DNA from: Marinilabiliales bacterium
GTDB lineage: Bacteria; Bacteroidota; Bacteroidia; Bacteroidales; PUMT01
Direction: 5' to 3'
DNA: 64,000 bases
Assembly (NCBI GenBank): GCA_007695015.1
Contig: REEN01000029.1
Location: forward strand, 90,583-154,582
Under the pieces are notes generated by a model that worked only from the letters and a program-made list of their open reading frames with translations, was not told the origin of the DNA and searched no databases. The translations under genes and the position numbers were made by a program. Of the stretch, positions 42,546-52,608 are shown piece after piece; positions within the stretch are counted from its first letter, which is position 1; every line of letters starts with the position of its first letter.

Positions 42546-44681
42546 ATGTTTGATGTTGTTGAAAAAACTATAGATCTGGGTGACGGACGGTCCATCACCC
42601 TTGAGACCGGAAGGCTTGCAAGACAGGCTGATGGCGCTGTTTTGCTGAAGACTGGCAGGACTATGCTGCTGGCAACTGTTGTGTCGGCAAAGGAGGCCAG
42701 GGAGAATGTTGATTTCATGCCCCTGTCCGTTGAGTACAAGGAGAAATTTGCTTCAATAGGCCGTATACCGGGAGGTTTCATGAAAAGAGAAGCAAGGCCC
42801 GGCGATAATGAGATACTTATATGCAGGCTGGTTGATCGTGTCCTGCGTCCGATGTTCCCTGCCGATTACCATGCCGAGACATTTGTCACCATAGACCTTA
42901 TCTCGGCCGAAAAGGATATAATGCCCGATGCACTTGCGGGATTTGCCGCATCTGCTGCACTAGCCGTTTCAGATGTTCCTTTTAACGGGCCCATTTCGGA
43001 GGTCCGTATAGCCAGGGTTGAAGGCGAGTTCAGAATAAACCCCACCTTCTCTGAAGTTGAGAAGGCCGATATGGACCTGATAGTTGGCGCTACAATCGAT
43101 AATATACTGATGGTTGAGGGAGAGATGAAAGAGGCGTCTGAGGCAGACATGCTCGAGGCGATGGAGCTTGCCCATGCAGCGATCAAGGTTCAGTGCCGCG
43201 CACAGATGGAGCTGGCGGAGATGGCAGGAAGGACCCTGAAGCGTGAATACTCGCACGAAGTGAATGATGAGGAACTCCGGGAAAGGATGCGTAAAGAGTT
43301 GTATGGTAAGTGCTACGAGGTGGCCAAAAGTGTGAAGGCAAAGCATGAGAGGTCAGAGGCATTCAAAAAGATCAGGGACGAATTCATTGAATCCCTTCCG
43401 GAGGATCCTGAACCTAATGTTGCACTTATAGGGAGATACTACCATGATGTTCAGAAGGATGCTGTAAGGAACCTGCTGCTCGATGAGAGCATCAGGCTTG
43501 ATGGCCGGAAGACTGACGAGATACGTTCTATCGACTGCCAGGTGGACTTCCTCCCGGCAGCACACGGGTCAGCCCTGTTCACCAGGGGAGAGACACAGTC
43601 GCTTACCACGGTAACACTCGGCACAAAGCTGGATGAGAAAATGATTGACGAGGTGTTGAGGAAAGGCAAGGACAAGTTTGTGCTGCACTATAATTTCCCG
43701 CCTTATTCAACAGGCGATGCAAGACCGGTTCGTGGACTTTCACGGAGGGAGGTCGGGCACGGCAATCTTGCCCACAGGGCATTAAAGGGTATGGTGCCGA
43801 ATGATTCCGAAAACCCATATGCAATACGGATTGTTTCAGATATTCTCGAATCGAACGGTTCCTCATCAATGGCCACTGTATGTGCCGGCGCCATGGCTCT
43901 GATGGATGCGGGTATTAAAATCAGGAAGCCTGTCTCAGGCATTGCGATGGGACTGATAACCGATACCAAAACAGGGAAATACGCCATCCTTTCAGACATT
44001 CTTGGTGACGAAGACCACCTTGGTGACATGGACTTCAAGGTGACCGGAACCTATGACGGTATTACGGCAACGCAAATGGATATCAAGGTTGACGGCCTGT
44101 CATACGAGGTGCTTGCAAAGGCACTTGAGCAGGCAAGGAAAGGACGGCTTCACATACTTGACAAAATGGTGGAGACCATCAGTGAGCCGCGACCTGATCT
44201 CAAACCCCACGCACCGCGTATTGAGCAGATCAGAATCCCGAAAGACATGATCGGCGCCATTATCGGTCCGGGCGGAAAGATTATCCAGGATATCCAGGCA
44301 AGGGCCAATGCGACCATTGTAGTTGAGGAGATTGATAATTTCGGCTATGTAGATGTTTTTGCCGATAACAAAGATTCTATTGATACTGCAATGCGCATGA
44401 TAAAAAGTATAATTGCCGTCCCTGAAATAGGAACTATTTACAAGGGCATTATCAAGTCAATTGTGCCGTTCGGTGCCTTTGTTGAGATATTGCCCGGCAA
44501 GGAAGGACTTCTTCATATATCGGAAATTGACTGGAAAAGAACAAATGCGGTTGAGGATGTGCTGAAGGAAGGTGAAGAGGTCGATGTGAAGCTGATCGAT
44601 CTTGACAGTAAAACAGGAAAGCTTAAGCTTTCGCGGAAGGCATTGCTGCCGAGACCTGAAAGACCGGCCGACAAAAATTAA
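42546..44681 (+). CDS. pnp: Polyribonucleotide nucleotidyltransferase (PNPase)
   Basis: Phosphorolytic 3'-5' exoribonuclease and degradosome component. Two RNase PH-like domains (about 10-230 and 310-545; the second contains [23 protein letters not shown] and [19 protein letters not shown] with catalytic Asp residues), a helical linker, a KH domain about 555-615 ([23 protein letters not shown]) and an S1 domain about 620-695 ([33 protein letters not shown]). 711 residues is normal. Downstream of rpsO as in most bacteria. Confidence 0.98.
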   Translation: MFDVVEKTIDLGDGRSITLETGRLARQADGAVLLKTGRTMLLATVVSAKEARENVDFMPLSVEYKEKFASIGRIPGGFMKREARPGDNEILICRLVDRVLRPMFPADYHAETFVTIDLISAEKDIMPDALAGFAASAALAVSDVPFNGPISEVRIARVEGEFRINPTFSEVEKADMDLIVGATIDNILMVEGEMKEASEADMLEAMELAHAAIKVQCRAQMELAEMAGRTLKREYSHEVNDEELRERMRKELYGKCYEVAKSVKAKHERSEAFKKIRDEFIESLPEDPEPNVALIGRYYHDVQKDAVRNLLLDESIRLDGRKTDEIRSIDCQVDFLPAAHGSALFTRGETQSLTTVTLGTKLDEKMIDEVLRKGKDKFVLHYNFPPYSTGDARPVRGLSRREVGHGNLAHRALKGMVPNDSENPYAIRIVSDILESNGSSSMATVCAGAMALMDAGIKIRKPVSGIAMGLITDTKTGKYAILSDILGDEDHLGDMDFKVTGTYDGITATQMDIKVDGLSYEVLAKALEQARKGRLHILDKMVETISEPRPDLKPHAPRIEQIRIPKDMIGAIIGPGGKIIQDIQARANATIVVEEIDNFGYVDVFADNKDSIDTAMRMIKSIIAVPEIGTIYKGIIKSIVPFGAFVEILPGKEGLLHISEIDWKRTNAVEDVLKEGEEVDVKLIDLDSKTGKLKLSRKALLPRPERPADKN

Positions 44682-44868
44682 ATTTAGCATAACTTTTTCC
44701 AGTGTTAACTGGGATCAATGGCAGCGGCAGTTCCGCTGCTTTTTTTGTGTACCATGCATGTTCTTTACCTGCAGGGTGCAAGTCCCATTCGGGCCTGTTT
44801 GACAATTGGATTTAAGGTATTGACAATCTCCGATTAATAATGTACTTTTCGCCTGCTGAACAAAACAT

Positions 44869-45519
44869 GTGAAAAATTTGACGGAAAGTTTGAATTATCT
44901 TGTAATTGAGGGTAATATAGGTGCCGGCAAGACTACTCTCACCAAAATGCTTGGTGAGCAGTACAATGCCAGGGTGATCCTGGAGCAGTTTTCTGAGAAC
45001 CCTTTTCTTCCCGGGTTTTACCGGGATCCTGAAAGGTATGCTTTTCCGCTTGAGCTATCGTTTCTGGCCGGGCGGTTTAACCAGTTGAGAAGTGAGTTGC
45101 CGGGCAAGGACCTTTTCGGTTCATTTACCGTATCTGATTATTCGTTTCCCAAATCTCTCATATTTTCGGGTGCCACACTCTCAGGTCATGAGTACAGGCT
45201 GTTCAGGCAGCTTTTCGACATAATGGAGTTGCAGGTTCCAAAGCCTGATCTTGTTGTATACCTTCATAATGAGCCGGAAAATTTACTGGAAAACATAAAG
45301 ACTCGGGGCAGGTCATATGAACAGTCAATAACGGCAGATTACCTTGACCGGGTCAGAAGATCCTATTTTGAGTTCATGAAGCAGAGGAGTGATATCAGGT
45401 TTCTCGTTGTTGAAACAGGGGGTATCGATTTTGTGTCAGATAGGGGCGATTTTGATGCCATCAGGACGCTGATTTTTGCAGGAAATTACCAATATGGCAT
45501 AAATAGGGTGGTTTTGTAA
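44869..45519 (+). CDS. Deoxynucleoside kinase (deoxyadenosine/deoxycytidine-kinase-like)
   Basis: Phosphorylates deoxynucleosides for salvage. P-loop in VIEGNIGAGKTTL near residue 14, ILEQFSENPFLPGFYRDPERYAFPLELSFLAGRF (the substrate-binding helix with the ENPF motif), VSDYSFPKSLIF, and the lid with KTRGRSYEQSITADYLDRV. 216 residues fits the bacterial dAK/dGK group. Starts with GTG: the nearby ATG at 44867 runs straight into a stop. Base specificity is not readable from the sequence. Confidence 0.88.
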   Translation: MKNLTESLNYLVIEGNIGAGKTTLTKMLGEQYNARVILEQFSENPFLPGFYRDPERYAFPLELSFLAGRFNQLRSELPGKDLFGSFTVSDYSFPKSLIFSGATLSGHEYRLFRQLFDIMELQVPKPDLVVYLHNEPENLLENIKTRGRSYEQSITADYLDRVRRSYFEFMKQRSDIRFLVVETGGIDFVSDRGDFDAIRTLIFAGNYQYGINRVVL

Positions 45520-45547
45520 TATTTTTTTTAAAATTTGGTAGTGATTC

Positions 45548-45579
45548 TTGATATATATCTCAAAAATATATTAAGTTTG
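45548..45579 (+). promoter_or_regulatory. Promoter for the OmpA/TPR lipoprotein gene
   Basis: TTG (45548-45550), 21-nt spacer and TAAGTTTG (45572-45579). The predicted transcript has a leader of about 145 nt before the start at 45731, long enough to fold, though I see no known riboswitch. Confidence 0.55.
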
Positions 45580-45730
45580 TAAAAGCTGGAAAAACAGGCG
45601 AATCAGAATTATTGAACATTACAGCCGTTTTCCCGCACTTGATGCACTCGGGTAATATATAAATATTATAAACAAATAATTTACGCCATTGACCAAAACA
45701 GATTTGTGTAATTAAATAAAAAAATGAACT

Positions 45731-47440
45731 ATGAAGAAGACGCATTTTAACCTAGCTTTGTTTTTCCTGGCGCTTATCGTGCTAAGCAGCTGCGGTGGCC
45801 TTAACAAAATGAGAAATGATGCCGCCGATGTAAGATACAATGTTACACCTGAGGTTCTGGAGACCCATGCCGGTGAGGTTGAGGTCACCATCAGGGGTAC
45901 CTATCCTGCAAATTATTTCCACAGAAATGCAATACTTGAAGTTACCCCCGTGCTTACATGGGAGGGTGGTGAAGCAGCTCTTTCAAGCATTACCATGCAG
46001 GGGGAGAATGTGCGTGACAACCATCAGGTTATTCGCCGAGATGGAGGAAGCTTCAACTATAACGACAAAATTCCCTTCACCGACGACATGAGGGTTTCTG
46101 AGCTTGTTGTGCGGGTTAATGCAAGGTTGCGCAACAATGAAATGGATTTTGATCCCATTAAGATAGCAGATGGTGTGATCGCCACCTCAACTCTCGTGAT
46201 GAATGATGCACGCCCGGTGCTGGTAGGTGACAGGTTCCAGAGGATTATACCTGAAACAAAGGAATCGGCCATATTCTATGTCATTAACCGCGCCGATGTT
46301 CGCCAGAGCGAGCTTAGGTCTGACAGGCTGGCAGAATTCCGGAAATTCCTTGAAGAGGCTGTAGCCGATGAGCGCACTGAACTCAAGAGTGCTGGCATTA
46401 GCGCGTATGCTTCACCTGACGGCCCGATAAGCTTCAACGAGAGGCTTGCAAACCAGAGAAGGGAAACTTCTGACAGGGTCCTGACCAGCGAGTTCAGGAG
46501 AGTTGATGTAGAGAAGGCGGATAATTTCTATACAGCAAGGGCTCTTGGCGAGGACTGGGAAGGCTTCAAAGAACTGCTCGAGGAATCAGAGATACAGGAC
46601 AGGGAGCTTATCCTGCGCGTACTTTCCATGTACAGCGACCCTGAAGTCCGTGAAAGGGAGATAAAGAATATGACCGCTGTCTTTGAAGAGCTTGCCGATA
46701 AAATCCTTCCCCAGCTCCGCCGTTCGGTAATGGAGATAAACGTTGAGCGTATCGGTTATTCCGATGACGAGCTGAGGCAGATATACGGCAGTGATTATAC
46801 ACAGCTGAATATGGAGGAGATGCTTTATACAGCCACCCTTTTTGAAGACCTGAACCGGAAGCTTGAAATATATACCAGGACTTCACAACAGTTCCCCCGG
46901 TGCTTCAGGGCCTTTAACGGCATTGGTGTGGTACAGGTTGAGCTTGGCAATGTTGCCGCTGCAAAGCAGGCATTCCAGTCCGCCCGCAACCTGCAGGACA
47001 ACGATGTTATCAAGAATAACCTCGGAGCTGTTGCACTTCTCGAAGGAAACCTTGATCAGGCAGAGGAACTTCTCTCTTCAGTGGCCTCACCCACAAGCGA
47101 GACAAACTACAACCTTGGAATAATTGCCATCAAGAAGGCTGAATATGCCAAAGCTGCAGGACACTTCGGTAATATGCCCGAGGTTAACAATGCACTTGTC
47201 AGGTTGCTGCAAAACAACAATGACGATGCCCTCAGGATCCTCAACAACATAGAGGAGCCCTGTGCTATGACACACTACCTGATGGCCATTGTCGGAGCCA
47301 GGAGGCAGGACTCATCTATGGCTATGGGAGCATTGAGGTCAGCAGTAAGGATGGATGCATCGCTCAAGGAGCATGCCAAGACCAATATGGAGTTTGGCCG
47401 TTTCTTCCGTGATGACACTTTCATCTCGATAGTAAACTAA
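45731..47440 (+). CDS. Lipoprotein with an OmpA-like segment and TPR repeats
   Basis: 569 residues with a clear lipobox (ALIVLSSC, lipid Cys21). Residues about 35-180 are a beta-rich N-terminal domain of unknown type (VRYNVTPEVLETHAGEVEVTI). Residues about 190-360 contain an OmpA-like helix-strand pattern (ISAYASPDGPISFNERLANQRRETSDRVL) split by an insertion. Residues about 375-560 are TPR-like (RAFNGIGVVQVELGNVAAAKQAFQSARNLQ). Proteins of this build are widespread in Bacteroidota; an envelope scaffold role is likely, the function unknown. Anchored in a membrane by lipid and perhaps to peptidoglycan. Confidence 0.75.
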   Translation: MKKTHFNLALFFLALIVLSSCGGLNKMRNDAADVRYNVTPEVLETHAGEVEVTIRGTYPANYFHRNAILEVTPVLTWEGGEAALSSITMQGENVRDNHQVIRRDGGSFNYNDKIPFTDDMRVSELVVRVNARLRNNEMDFDPIKIADGVIATSTLVMNDARPVLVGDRFQRIIPETKESAIFYVINRADVRQSELRSDRLAEFRKFLEEAVADERTELKSAGISAYASPDGPISFNERLANQRRETSDRVLTSEFRRVDVEKADNFYTARALGEDWEGFKELLEESEIQDRELILRVLSMYSDPEVREREIKNMTAVFEELADKILPQLRRSVMEINVERIGYSDDELRQIYGSDYTQLNMEEMLYTATLFEDLNRKLEIYTRTSQQFPRCFRAFNGIGVVQVELGNVAAAKQAFQSARNLQDNDVIKNNLGAVALLEGNLDQAEELLSSVASPTSETNYNLGIIAIKKAEYAKAAGHFGNMPEVNNALVRLLQNNNDDALRILNNIEEPCAMTHYLMAIVGARRQDSSMAMGALRSAVRMDASLKEHAKTNMEFGRFFRDDTFISIVN

Positions 47441-47467
47441 AACAGGAAATTCTTTTTCCGGTATCAG

Positions 47468-47495
47468 GAGGGCTGCCTTAACGGGCAGCCCTCTT
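47468..47495. terminator. Bidirectional terminator between the TPR lipoprotein and TrmH genes
   Basis: GAGGGCTGCC (47468-47477) and GGCAGCCCTC (47484-47493) form a 10-bp stem; the TrmH-family gene's stop codon lies in the 6-nt loop (47478-47480), so the hairpin ends both convergent genes. Confidence 0.75.
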
Positions 47496-48020
47496 TGTAT
47501 AAAGATCCCACAAAACTATGCCTGTGCTTACCGCAATATTAAAGGAGTGCTTGGTTCCGAACTGCGGTATTTCAACACACAGGTCACTGATATCAATCAC
47601 CTCCTGCGACACACCATTTACCTCGTTGCCGAAAACAAGTGCATACCCGGTATCTTTTTCCGGGTAAAACCGGTCTAGAGAGGTACTCCCTTTGGTCTGT
47701 TCCAGTGCAATTATCTGATAATTCCGTTTTCTAAGTCTTTCGACAGCCTCTTTTGCAGACGGGATGTGTTCCCAATCGACCGACTCGGTTGCACCCAGGG
47801 CTGTCTTATGAATGTCCCTGTGGGGCGGTGTTGCAGTGAATCCGCAAAGATAAATGGCCTCTACGAGAAATGCATCGGCAGTCCGGAATACCGAACCGAT
47901 ATTGTTCAGGCTTCTTACATTGTCAAGCACAATGATTACCGGAGTTTTTTCTGCACTCTTAAATCCTTTGACTGTTTTTCTGCCCAGTTCATCGAGTAAC
48001 AATTTTCTGCGAGACATCAA
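47478..48020 (-). CDS. TrmH/SpoU-family RNA 2'-O-methyltransferase
   Basis: 180 residues. SPOUT knot-fold motifs are present: motif 1 VLDNVRSLNNIGSVFRTADAF, motif 2 GYALVFGNEVNGVSQEVID and motif 3 VEIPQFGTKHSFNIAVSTGIVLWDL. The family methylates the 2'-O of ribose in tRNA or rRNA using SAM. It lacks the N-terminal substrate-binding extension of RlmB, so the target (tRNA Gm18 or another site) is not decided. Confidence 0.9.
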   Translation of the reverse strand: MMSRRKLLLDELGRKTVKGFKSAEKTPVIIVLDNVRSLNNIGSVFRTADAFLVEAIYLCGFTATPPHRDIHKTALGATESVDWEHIPSAKEAVERLRKRNYQIIALEQTKGSTSLDRFYPEKDTGYALVFGNEVNGVSQEVIDISDLCVEIPQFGTKHSFNIAVSTGIVLWDLYTKRAAR

Positions 48021-48069
48021 TAATTGAGATTAGTGAACCATTTTCAATGAATCGTGTTAAAAAAATGAA

Positions 48070-48077
48070 TATTTTTG
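48070..48077 (+). promoter_or_regulatory. -7 promoter element for sucC
   Basis: TATTTTTG, full TAnnTTTG match, 22 bp before the sucC start. No clear -33 element. Confidence 0.4.
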
Positions 48078-48098
48078 ATACTTTCAAAGATATAGTTT

Positions 48099-49286
48099 AT
48101 GAACATACATGAGTACCAGGGCAAGAATATTTTAAAGCAGTTTGGTGTGGCAGTACCTGACGGGGAAGTAGTAGACTCCCCTGAGGCTGCCCTGGATGCT
48201 GCAAAACAGATAAAGGAAAGAACCGGTGCCGGAAGCTGGGCTGTAAAAGCGCAGATACATGCCGGAGGACGTGGCAAAGGTGGAGGTGTGAAAATCGCCC
48301 GAACCCTTGATGAGGTAGCAGACTTTGCCGGGAGGATACTGGGCATGACACTTGTTACCCATCAGACCGGTCCTGAAGGCAAGCTGGTAAACAGGGTGCT
48401 GGTTGAACAGGGTATTTTTTATCCCGGTGAAAGCGAGATTGCCGAGTATTATATGAGTGTGCTGCTCGACAGGGAAAAGGGGAGGAACATAATAGTCTAT
48501 TCAACTGAAGGGGGTATGGACATAGAGGCAGTTGCTGAGAAGACGCCTCATTTGATCTTCCGCGAAGAGATTGACCCTGCCGTTGGGTTAAGGGAATTCC
48601 AGGCAAGGAAGATCGCATTCAATTTAAAGCTGCACGGGAAGGCTTACAAGGAGATGACCGGCTTCGTCAAATCCCTGTACAAGGCATATGAGAATTCGGA
48701 TGCTTCGCTATTCGAGATAAACCCGGTTTTCAAGACATCAGACAATCTTATCCTTGCAGCCGATGCCAAGGTAGTACTTGATGATAACGGGTTATTCCGT
48801 CATCCTGTGTATGCTGAAATGAGGGATATAACCGAAGAAAACCCCGATGAGGTCGAAGCCGGTAAATTCGGGCTCAACTTCATCAAGCTTGACGGCAATG
48901 TAGGTTGCATGGTAAACGGAGCCGGACTTGCCATGGCCACGATGGACATCATCAAGTTGTCAGGCGGCGACCCCGCCAACTTTCTTGACGTGGGGGGGAC
49001 TGCCAACGCTGCTACCGTTGAGGCAGGTTTCCGCATAATAATGAAGGATCCAAATGTGAAAGCCATACTTATAAATATCTTCGGAGGGATAGTCAGATGC
49101 GATCGGGTAGCCACGGGAATTGTTGATGCATACAATAGTATAGGTAACATTGATGTACCGGTAATTGTGCGCCTCCAGGGAACCAATGCTGAAGAAGCCA
49201 GGCAGCTTATAGATGAGTCGGGTCTGGAGGTATACTCTGCCGTTACCCTGCAGGAATCGGCCGACCTGGTCAGGAAGGCGGTATAA
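48099..49286 (+). CDS. sucC: Succinyl-CoA synthetase (ADP-forming) beta subunit
   Basis: Couples succinyl-CoA and succinate interconversion to nucleotide triphosphate formation. ATP-grasp N-terminal domain (MNIHEYQGKNILKQFGVAVPDG, KAQIHAGGRGKGGGVK, NPVFKTSDNLILAADAKVVLDDN) and the CoA-ligase C-terminal domain (FLDVGGTANAATVEAGFRIIMKDPNVKAILINIFGGIVRCDRVA). 395 residues is standard. The alpha subunit sucD normally follows directly but here is replaced by a convergent arginine deiminase gene 7 bp away, so sucD must lie elsewhere. Confidence 0.96.
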   Translation: MNIHEYQGKNILKQFGVAVPDGEVVDSPEAALDAAKQIKERTGAGSWAVKAQIHAGGRGKGGGVKIARTLDEVADFAGRILGMTLVTHQTGPEGKLVNRVLVEQGIFYPGESEIAEYYMSVLLDREKGRNIIVYSTEGGMDIEAVAEKTPHLIFREEIDPAVGLREFQARKIAFNLKLHGKAYKEMTGFVKSLYKAYENSDASLFEINPVFKTSDNLILAADAKVVLDDNGLFRHPVYAEMRDITEENPDEVEAGKFGLNFIKLDGNVGCMVNGAGLAMATMDIIKLSGGDPANFLDVGGTANAATVEAGFRIIMKDPNVKAILINIFGGIVRCDRVATGIVDAYNSIGNIDVPVIVRLQGTNAEEARQLIDESGLEVYSAVTLQESADLVRKAV

Positions 49287-49293
49287 GTAACTG

Positions 49294-50547
49294 CTACCAG
49301 TTTACAGGTTTCCTTTTTACAGGCATTGTCATGCACCTGGGGCCGCCTCCGCCACGTGGAAGCTCTGAACCATCAAGTGTGACAAGAACTTTTTTATAAT
49401 CGTTTATACATTCCTTTCCTGAGATGATATCGGAGGCGGTAACAATCTCAAAACCGTTTTTGCTCAGTTCATCATTTGTGTAGCTGTTTCTGGCGTATCC
49501 GATGATTTTGCCAGGTGCAAGTGCAAAGAAATTGGCCCCACTGTGCCACTGCTCCCTCTCCTGGATCCAGTCATCGGTCCTGCCACCACAATATACCGGC
49601 TTAAGATCCATTCCCAGACTGCACAGTGCCTCGGGTATGTTCCTCTCTTCCTTTATCGAGCTGACCCTGTTGTTTTCGATGGTAATGATGACAGTCTGGT
49701 AATTGCTGGTCCTGTAAATTACAGGTTCATAAACCATACAGCAGTCCCTGTCAAGCAGGGTGAACACCATGTCAAGGTGGATAAACGACTCCGGCCTGAC
49801 CGGAAGCTCCTGCACAATAACATACTTTTTTCCGTTTTCCTGACTCCTGATCATGTCAATAAGACAATCTATCCCCTGTGAGCTGGTGCGTGCACCTAAA
49901 CCGACAAGCAGAATATCCTCCCTTGCAACCAGCACATCACCCCCCTCTATGGTTGTAGCCGGCTTACCGTTCATCTTGATTGTTTGGGTTCTGAAATGTT
50001 CGTTGAAATTGAAGATAGAATCCATTATCAGTGTCTCCCTCTCCCTGATCCTGTTTGCCATGCTGCTTATAAAAACAGATCCGGGCAAGGTGATAGCCGC
50101 ATCCCTGGCAAAGAAAAAATTATGGAGAGGGGGTAATGAATAGCGTTCCTTGCTGCGGAACCGCGTCAGGGTGTTCTTTTGCATTACGACGCCTTCTATC
50201 AGCAAACCTGCCAGATCCCGGTTATCTGCTTTACCCAGGTACTCCCTGAGTTCAGTATCTTCTCCGGCCTCAAATATTTTACCTGTAAGACTTTTCCTTG
50301 CTTCATCGATAGCAAGTGTCTCTTCAAGAAGCTCTTTTACACGGAATACGTGTGTGTATTTCCTGAGTACCTGCTCCAGTTCGGAAAATTCTCTTTGTGC
50401 GACCGAAAGGTTAAGTATATCGCTGTATAGTGCCCTTTCAGCATTACCCGGCGTCATATTTTCCACTTCGGGGCCGGGAGGATGGATAATGACAGCTTCG
50501 AGCTGACCGATCTCAGAAGATACATTTGGTTCAATCCTGCTTCCCAT
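49294..50547 (-). CDS. arcA: Arginine deiminase
   Basis: Hydrolyses arginine to citrulline and ammonia, the first step of the ADI pathway. Guanidino-modifying fold with the catalytic Cys405 in GGGGPRCMTMP at the C-terminus, FFARDAAITLPGSVFI, EGGDVLVAREDILLVGLGARTSSQGID and HLDMVFTLLDRDCCMV, which hold the conserved Asp/His/Glu of the active site. 417 residues is typical. arcB and arcC are not adjacent, so either they lie elsewhere or citrulline is used otherwise. Confidence 0.93.
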   Translation of the reverse strand: MGSRIEPNVSSEIGQLEAVIIHPPGPEVENMTPGNAERALYSDILNLSVAQREFSELEQVLRKYTHVFRVKELLEETLAIDEARKSLTGKIFEAGEDTELREYLGKADNRDLAGLLIEGVVMQKNTLTRFRSKERYSLPPLHNFFFARDAAITLPGSVFISSMANRIRERETLIMDSIFNFNEHFRTQTIKMNGKPATTIEGGDVLVAREDILLVGLGARTSSQGIDCLIDMIRSQENGKKYVIVQELPVRPESFIHLDMVFTLLDRDCCMVYEPVIYRTSNYQTVIITIENNRVSSIKEERNIPEALCSLGMDLKPVYCGGRTDDWIQEREQWHSGANFFALAPGKIIGYARNSYTNDELSKNGFEIVTASDIISGKECINDYKKVLVTLDGSELPRGGGGPRCMTMPVKRKPVNW

Positions 50548-50597
50548 AGATTATTGATGACAGTTAAAAGTCCTATATAATATCCGCTTGCGGACTG

Positions 50598-50605
50598 CAA
50601 AGATA
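50598..50605 (-). promoter_or_regulatory. -7 promoter element for arcA
   Basis: Minus-strand TATCTTTG matches TAnnTTTG, about 50 bp upstream of the start. No -33 match. Confidence 0.35.
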
Positions 50606-50680
50606 TTAATTTAATATCACTAAGGTGGCATTTTGTACTGCCGGAAAAGATGCTGAAGGAGGGCCGGTGTGCCGTCCTCC

Positions 50681-51082
50681 CTACCTGAGGGTTCTGAAGG
50701 AATTAATATGAAGTGTTACCACGGCAGCTTTTACAATGAACAGTATTCTCAGCCAGGTGGCCGATATGAAGAAAATTGCCGATGTGATAATTGTTAGCCA
50801 TAAAATGGCAATACTCCAAATTTTTACATTTCTCGATATTGCTTTGTGCTCTATGTAGTTATGAAGGAATTTTCCGTATACCCGGTGGTTCATCAGCCAC
50901 CGGTACAGCCGGTCAGAGCTTCTTATATAGCATGCGGCCGTTAATAACAGGAACGGGGTTGTTGGAAGAAGCGGGACCACGATTCCCAGACTGCCCAGTG
51001 CCAGGGAGGTGGTGCCTGCCGTTATGAGGAGCCATTTAACAAATTTATTGGATGGTTTCCTGTGGTGAAGCTTCTCTGCCAA
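50681..51082 (-). CDS. YbaN/DUF454 family inner-membrane protein
   Basis: 133 residues with three or four membrane segments. DUF454 is recognised from LGSLGIVVPLLPTTPFLLLTAACYIRSSDRLYRWLMNHRVYG followed by hydrophobic IWSIAILWLTIITSAIFFISATW. Function unknown across the family. Single gene; a minus-strand TATCTTTG at 51114-51107 may be its -7 promoter element. Confidence 0.88.
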   Translation of the reverse strand: MAEKLHHRKPSNKFVKWLLITAGTTSLALGSLGIVVPLLPTTPFLLLTAACYIRSSDRLYRWLMNHRVYGKFLHNYIEHKAISRNVKIWSIAILWLTIITSAIFFISATWLRILFIVKAAVVTLHINSFRTLR

Positions 51083-51151
51083 TTCCCTCTTTTTTCAGTT
51101 AGCGCTCAAAGATATTAAAATTGACACAGAAGGTCGATTCTCTTTTTGATT

Positions 51152-51182
51152 TTTGATGTGACCGTTTTTGGAACTAAATTTG
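51152..51182 (+). promoter_or_regulatory. Promoter for the DUF4294 gene
   Basis: TTTG (51152-51155), 19-nt spacer, TAAATTTG (51175-51182): an exact match to the Bacteroidota consensus. The leader is about 65 nt. Confidence 0.65.
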
Positions 51183-51254
51183 TAAATGTAATACCGTTAC
51201 CGGAATTATTTGTACGGGTCATAATTAAGAGGGCTGCAATCCGTTTAAAACAGT

Positions 51255-51863
51255 ATGAGGAAAATTATTTCCATAACAATTATTCTTTTTGCCTGCTGCC
51301 ATTTTATGAATGGCCAGGAACTGCATGATGATACAACAATCATAAGGGAGTTCCAGATACTGAAGCAAACAGTATGGAGAGGGGATACCATCCTGCATTC
51401 ATCAATTGAAGAGGTCAGTATCTATCCTGTTCCGCAATTCTCAAGCCGGCGTGAATACAGACGCTACCAAAGGCTTATCCATAATCTTAAGATAGTATAT
51501 CCGTATGCGCTGCTTGCGGCAGAGAAGCTGGATGAGATGAACCACGCCTTTCTGGAGCTGAAGACAGAGAGGGATCGGAGGGCATTCGTAAAGCAGGTTG
51601 AACAGGAGTTGATGAATGAGTTTGAGGATGAACTTAAAAAACTTACAATTACGCAGGGGCGGTTACTGATTAAGCTGATAGACCGGGAAACCGGAAACAC
51701 TTCCTACGAGCTTGTCAGGGAGCTGAGGGGGTCATTTTCCGCATTTTTCTGGCAGGCTGTTGCCAGGCTTTTTGGTTCCAATCTCAAAAACACCTTCGAT
51801 GCCGAGGGAGAAGACAAACTGATCGATCAGATCCTTGTTCTGATCGATAACGGGCAGATATGA
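51255..51863 (+). CDS. DUF4294 family exported protein
   Basis: 202 residues with a signal peptide (ISITIILFACCHFMNGQ). The family is recognised from EEVSIYPVPQFSSRREYRRYQRLIHNLKIVYPYALLAAEKL, then a helical region QVEQELMNEFEDELKKLTITQGRLLIKLIDRETGNTSYELVRELRG and FFWQAVARLFGSNLK. Conserved in Bacteroidota, function unknown, presumably periplasmic. Confidence 0.85.
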   Translation: MRKIISITIILFACCHFMNGQELHDDTTIIREFQILKQTVWRGDTILHSSIEEVSIYPVPQFSSRREYRRYQRLIHNLKIVYPYALLAAEKLDEMNHAFLELKTERDRRAFVKQVEQELMNEFEDELKKLTITQGRLLIKLIDRETGNTSYELVRELRGSFSAFFWQAVARLFGSNLKNTFDAEGEDKLIDQILVLIDNGQI

Positions 51864-51888
51864 TCAATTCTGTCTGATGTCCCGGCAG

Positions 51889-52545
51889 TTACAGTAATCT
51901 GATGAGCTCCTTGACAACAGCGTCGGCCCCTTCGCCAATCTGCACAATATTTGCATCAAGCATGTAGCAGGGTGACGTAACGAGTTTGTACCGGGTATCG
52001 ACTATTGTCTCCCCGTGCCCTGTCTTTTTATGAGTTGCTCCCATTTTTTCCAGGGCCTCTGCTGTTTCTGCATCCTGTCCTATAGTGAGCACCGGCTTGT
52101 CAAGAATTCTGGCCATTATTGCAGGGGCGATGCAAAGAGCTCCGACAGGTTTGCCTTTGCTGACCATCTCCTTCACAACTCTTTCAACACCGGGATCTAC
52201 CTTGCATTCAGGTCCGTCAAATGCAAATCCTGAAAGGTTTTTGGCCACCCCGAACCCTCCGGGGAATAGTATGGCGTCAAAGTCATCTGCCCTGAACTCA
52301 TCCAGCTTTCTGATACTTCCACGGGCTATGCGCGCTGATTCAACAAGCACATTCCGCGTCTCATCCATCTCCTCACCGGTTATGTGATTAACCACATGAT
52401 GCTGGGGTATGTCGGGTGCAAATATTTCATATTCTCCACCGTTCCTTACTATTGCATAAAGGGTCATGGTTGCCTCATGTATCTCACTGCCGTCATAAAC
52501 ACCGCATCCGGCAAGTACAACTGCAAACTTCTTTTTTTTCATCAT
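51889..52545 (-). CDS. elbB: ElbB-type DJ-1/PfpI superfamily glyoxalase
   Basis: About 218 residues. ElbB features: FAVVLAGCGVYDGSEIHEATMTLYAIVRNG at the N-terminus, FAPDIPQHHVVNH, ILFPGGFGVAKNLSGFAFDG and the nucleophile elbow VGALCIAPAIMA with its conserved Cys. In E. coli the protein is linked to isoprenoid metabolism and has glyoxalase III-type activity; the physiological role is unclear. The frame extends to 52602, but the Met pair at 52545/52542 precedes the conserved part. Confidence 0.92.
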   Translation of the reverse strand: MMKKKKFAVVLAGCGVYDGSEIHEATMTLYAIVRNGGEYEIFAPDIPQHHVVNHITGEEMDETRNVLVESARIARGSIRKLDEFRADDFDAILFPGGFGVAKNLSGFAFDGPECKVDPGVERVVKEMVSKGKPVGALCIAPAIMARILDKPVLTIGQDAETAEALEKMGATHKKTGHGETIVDTRYKLVTSPCYMLDANIVQIGEGADAVVKELIRLL

Positions 52546-52608
52546 TTTGCCGCGTTTAAATGGTTTGAATCCACAATTTATCAAATTACCGACAAAAAAC
52601 AAAAAGCG

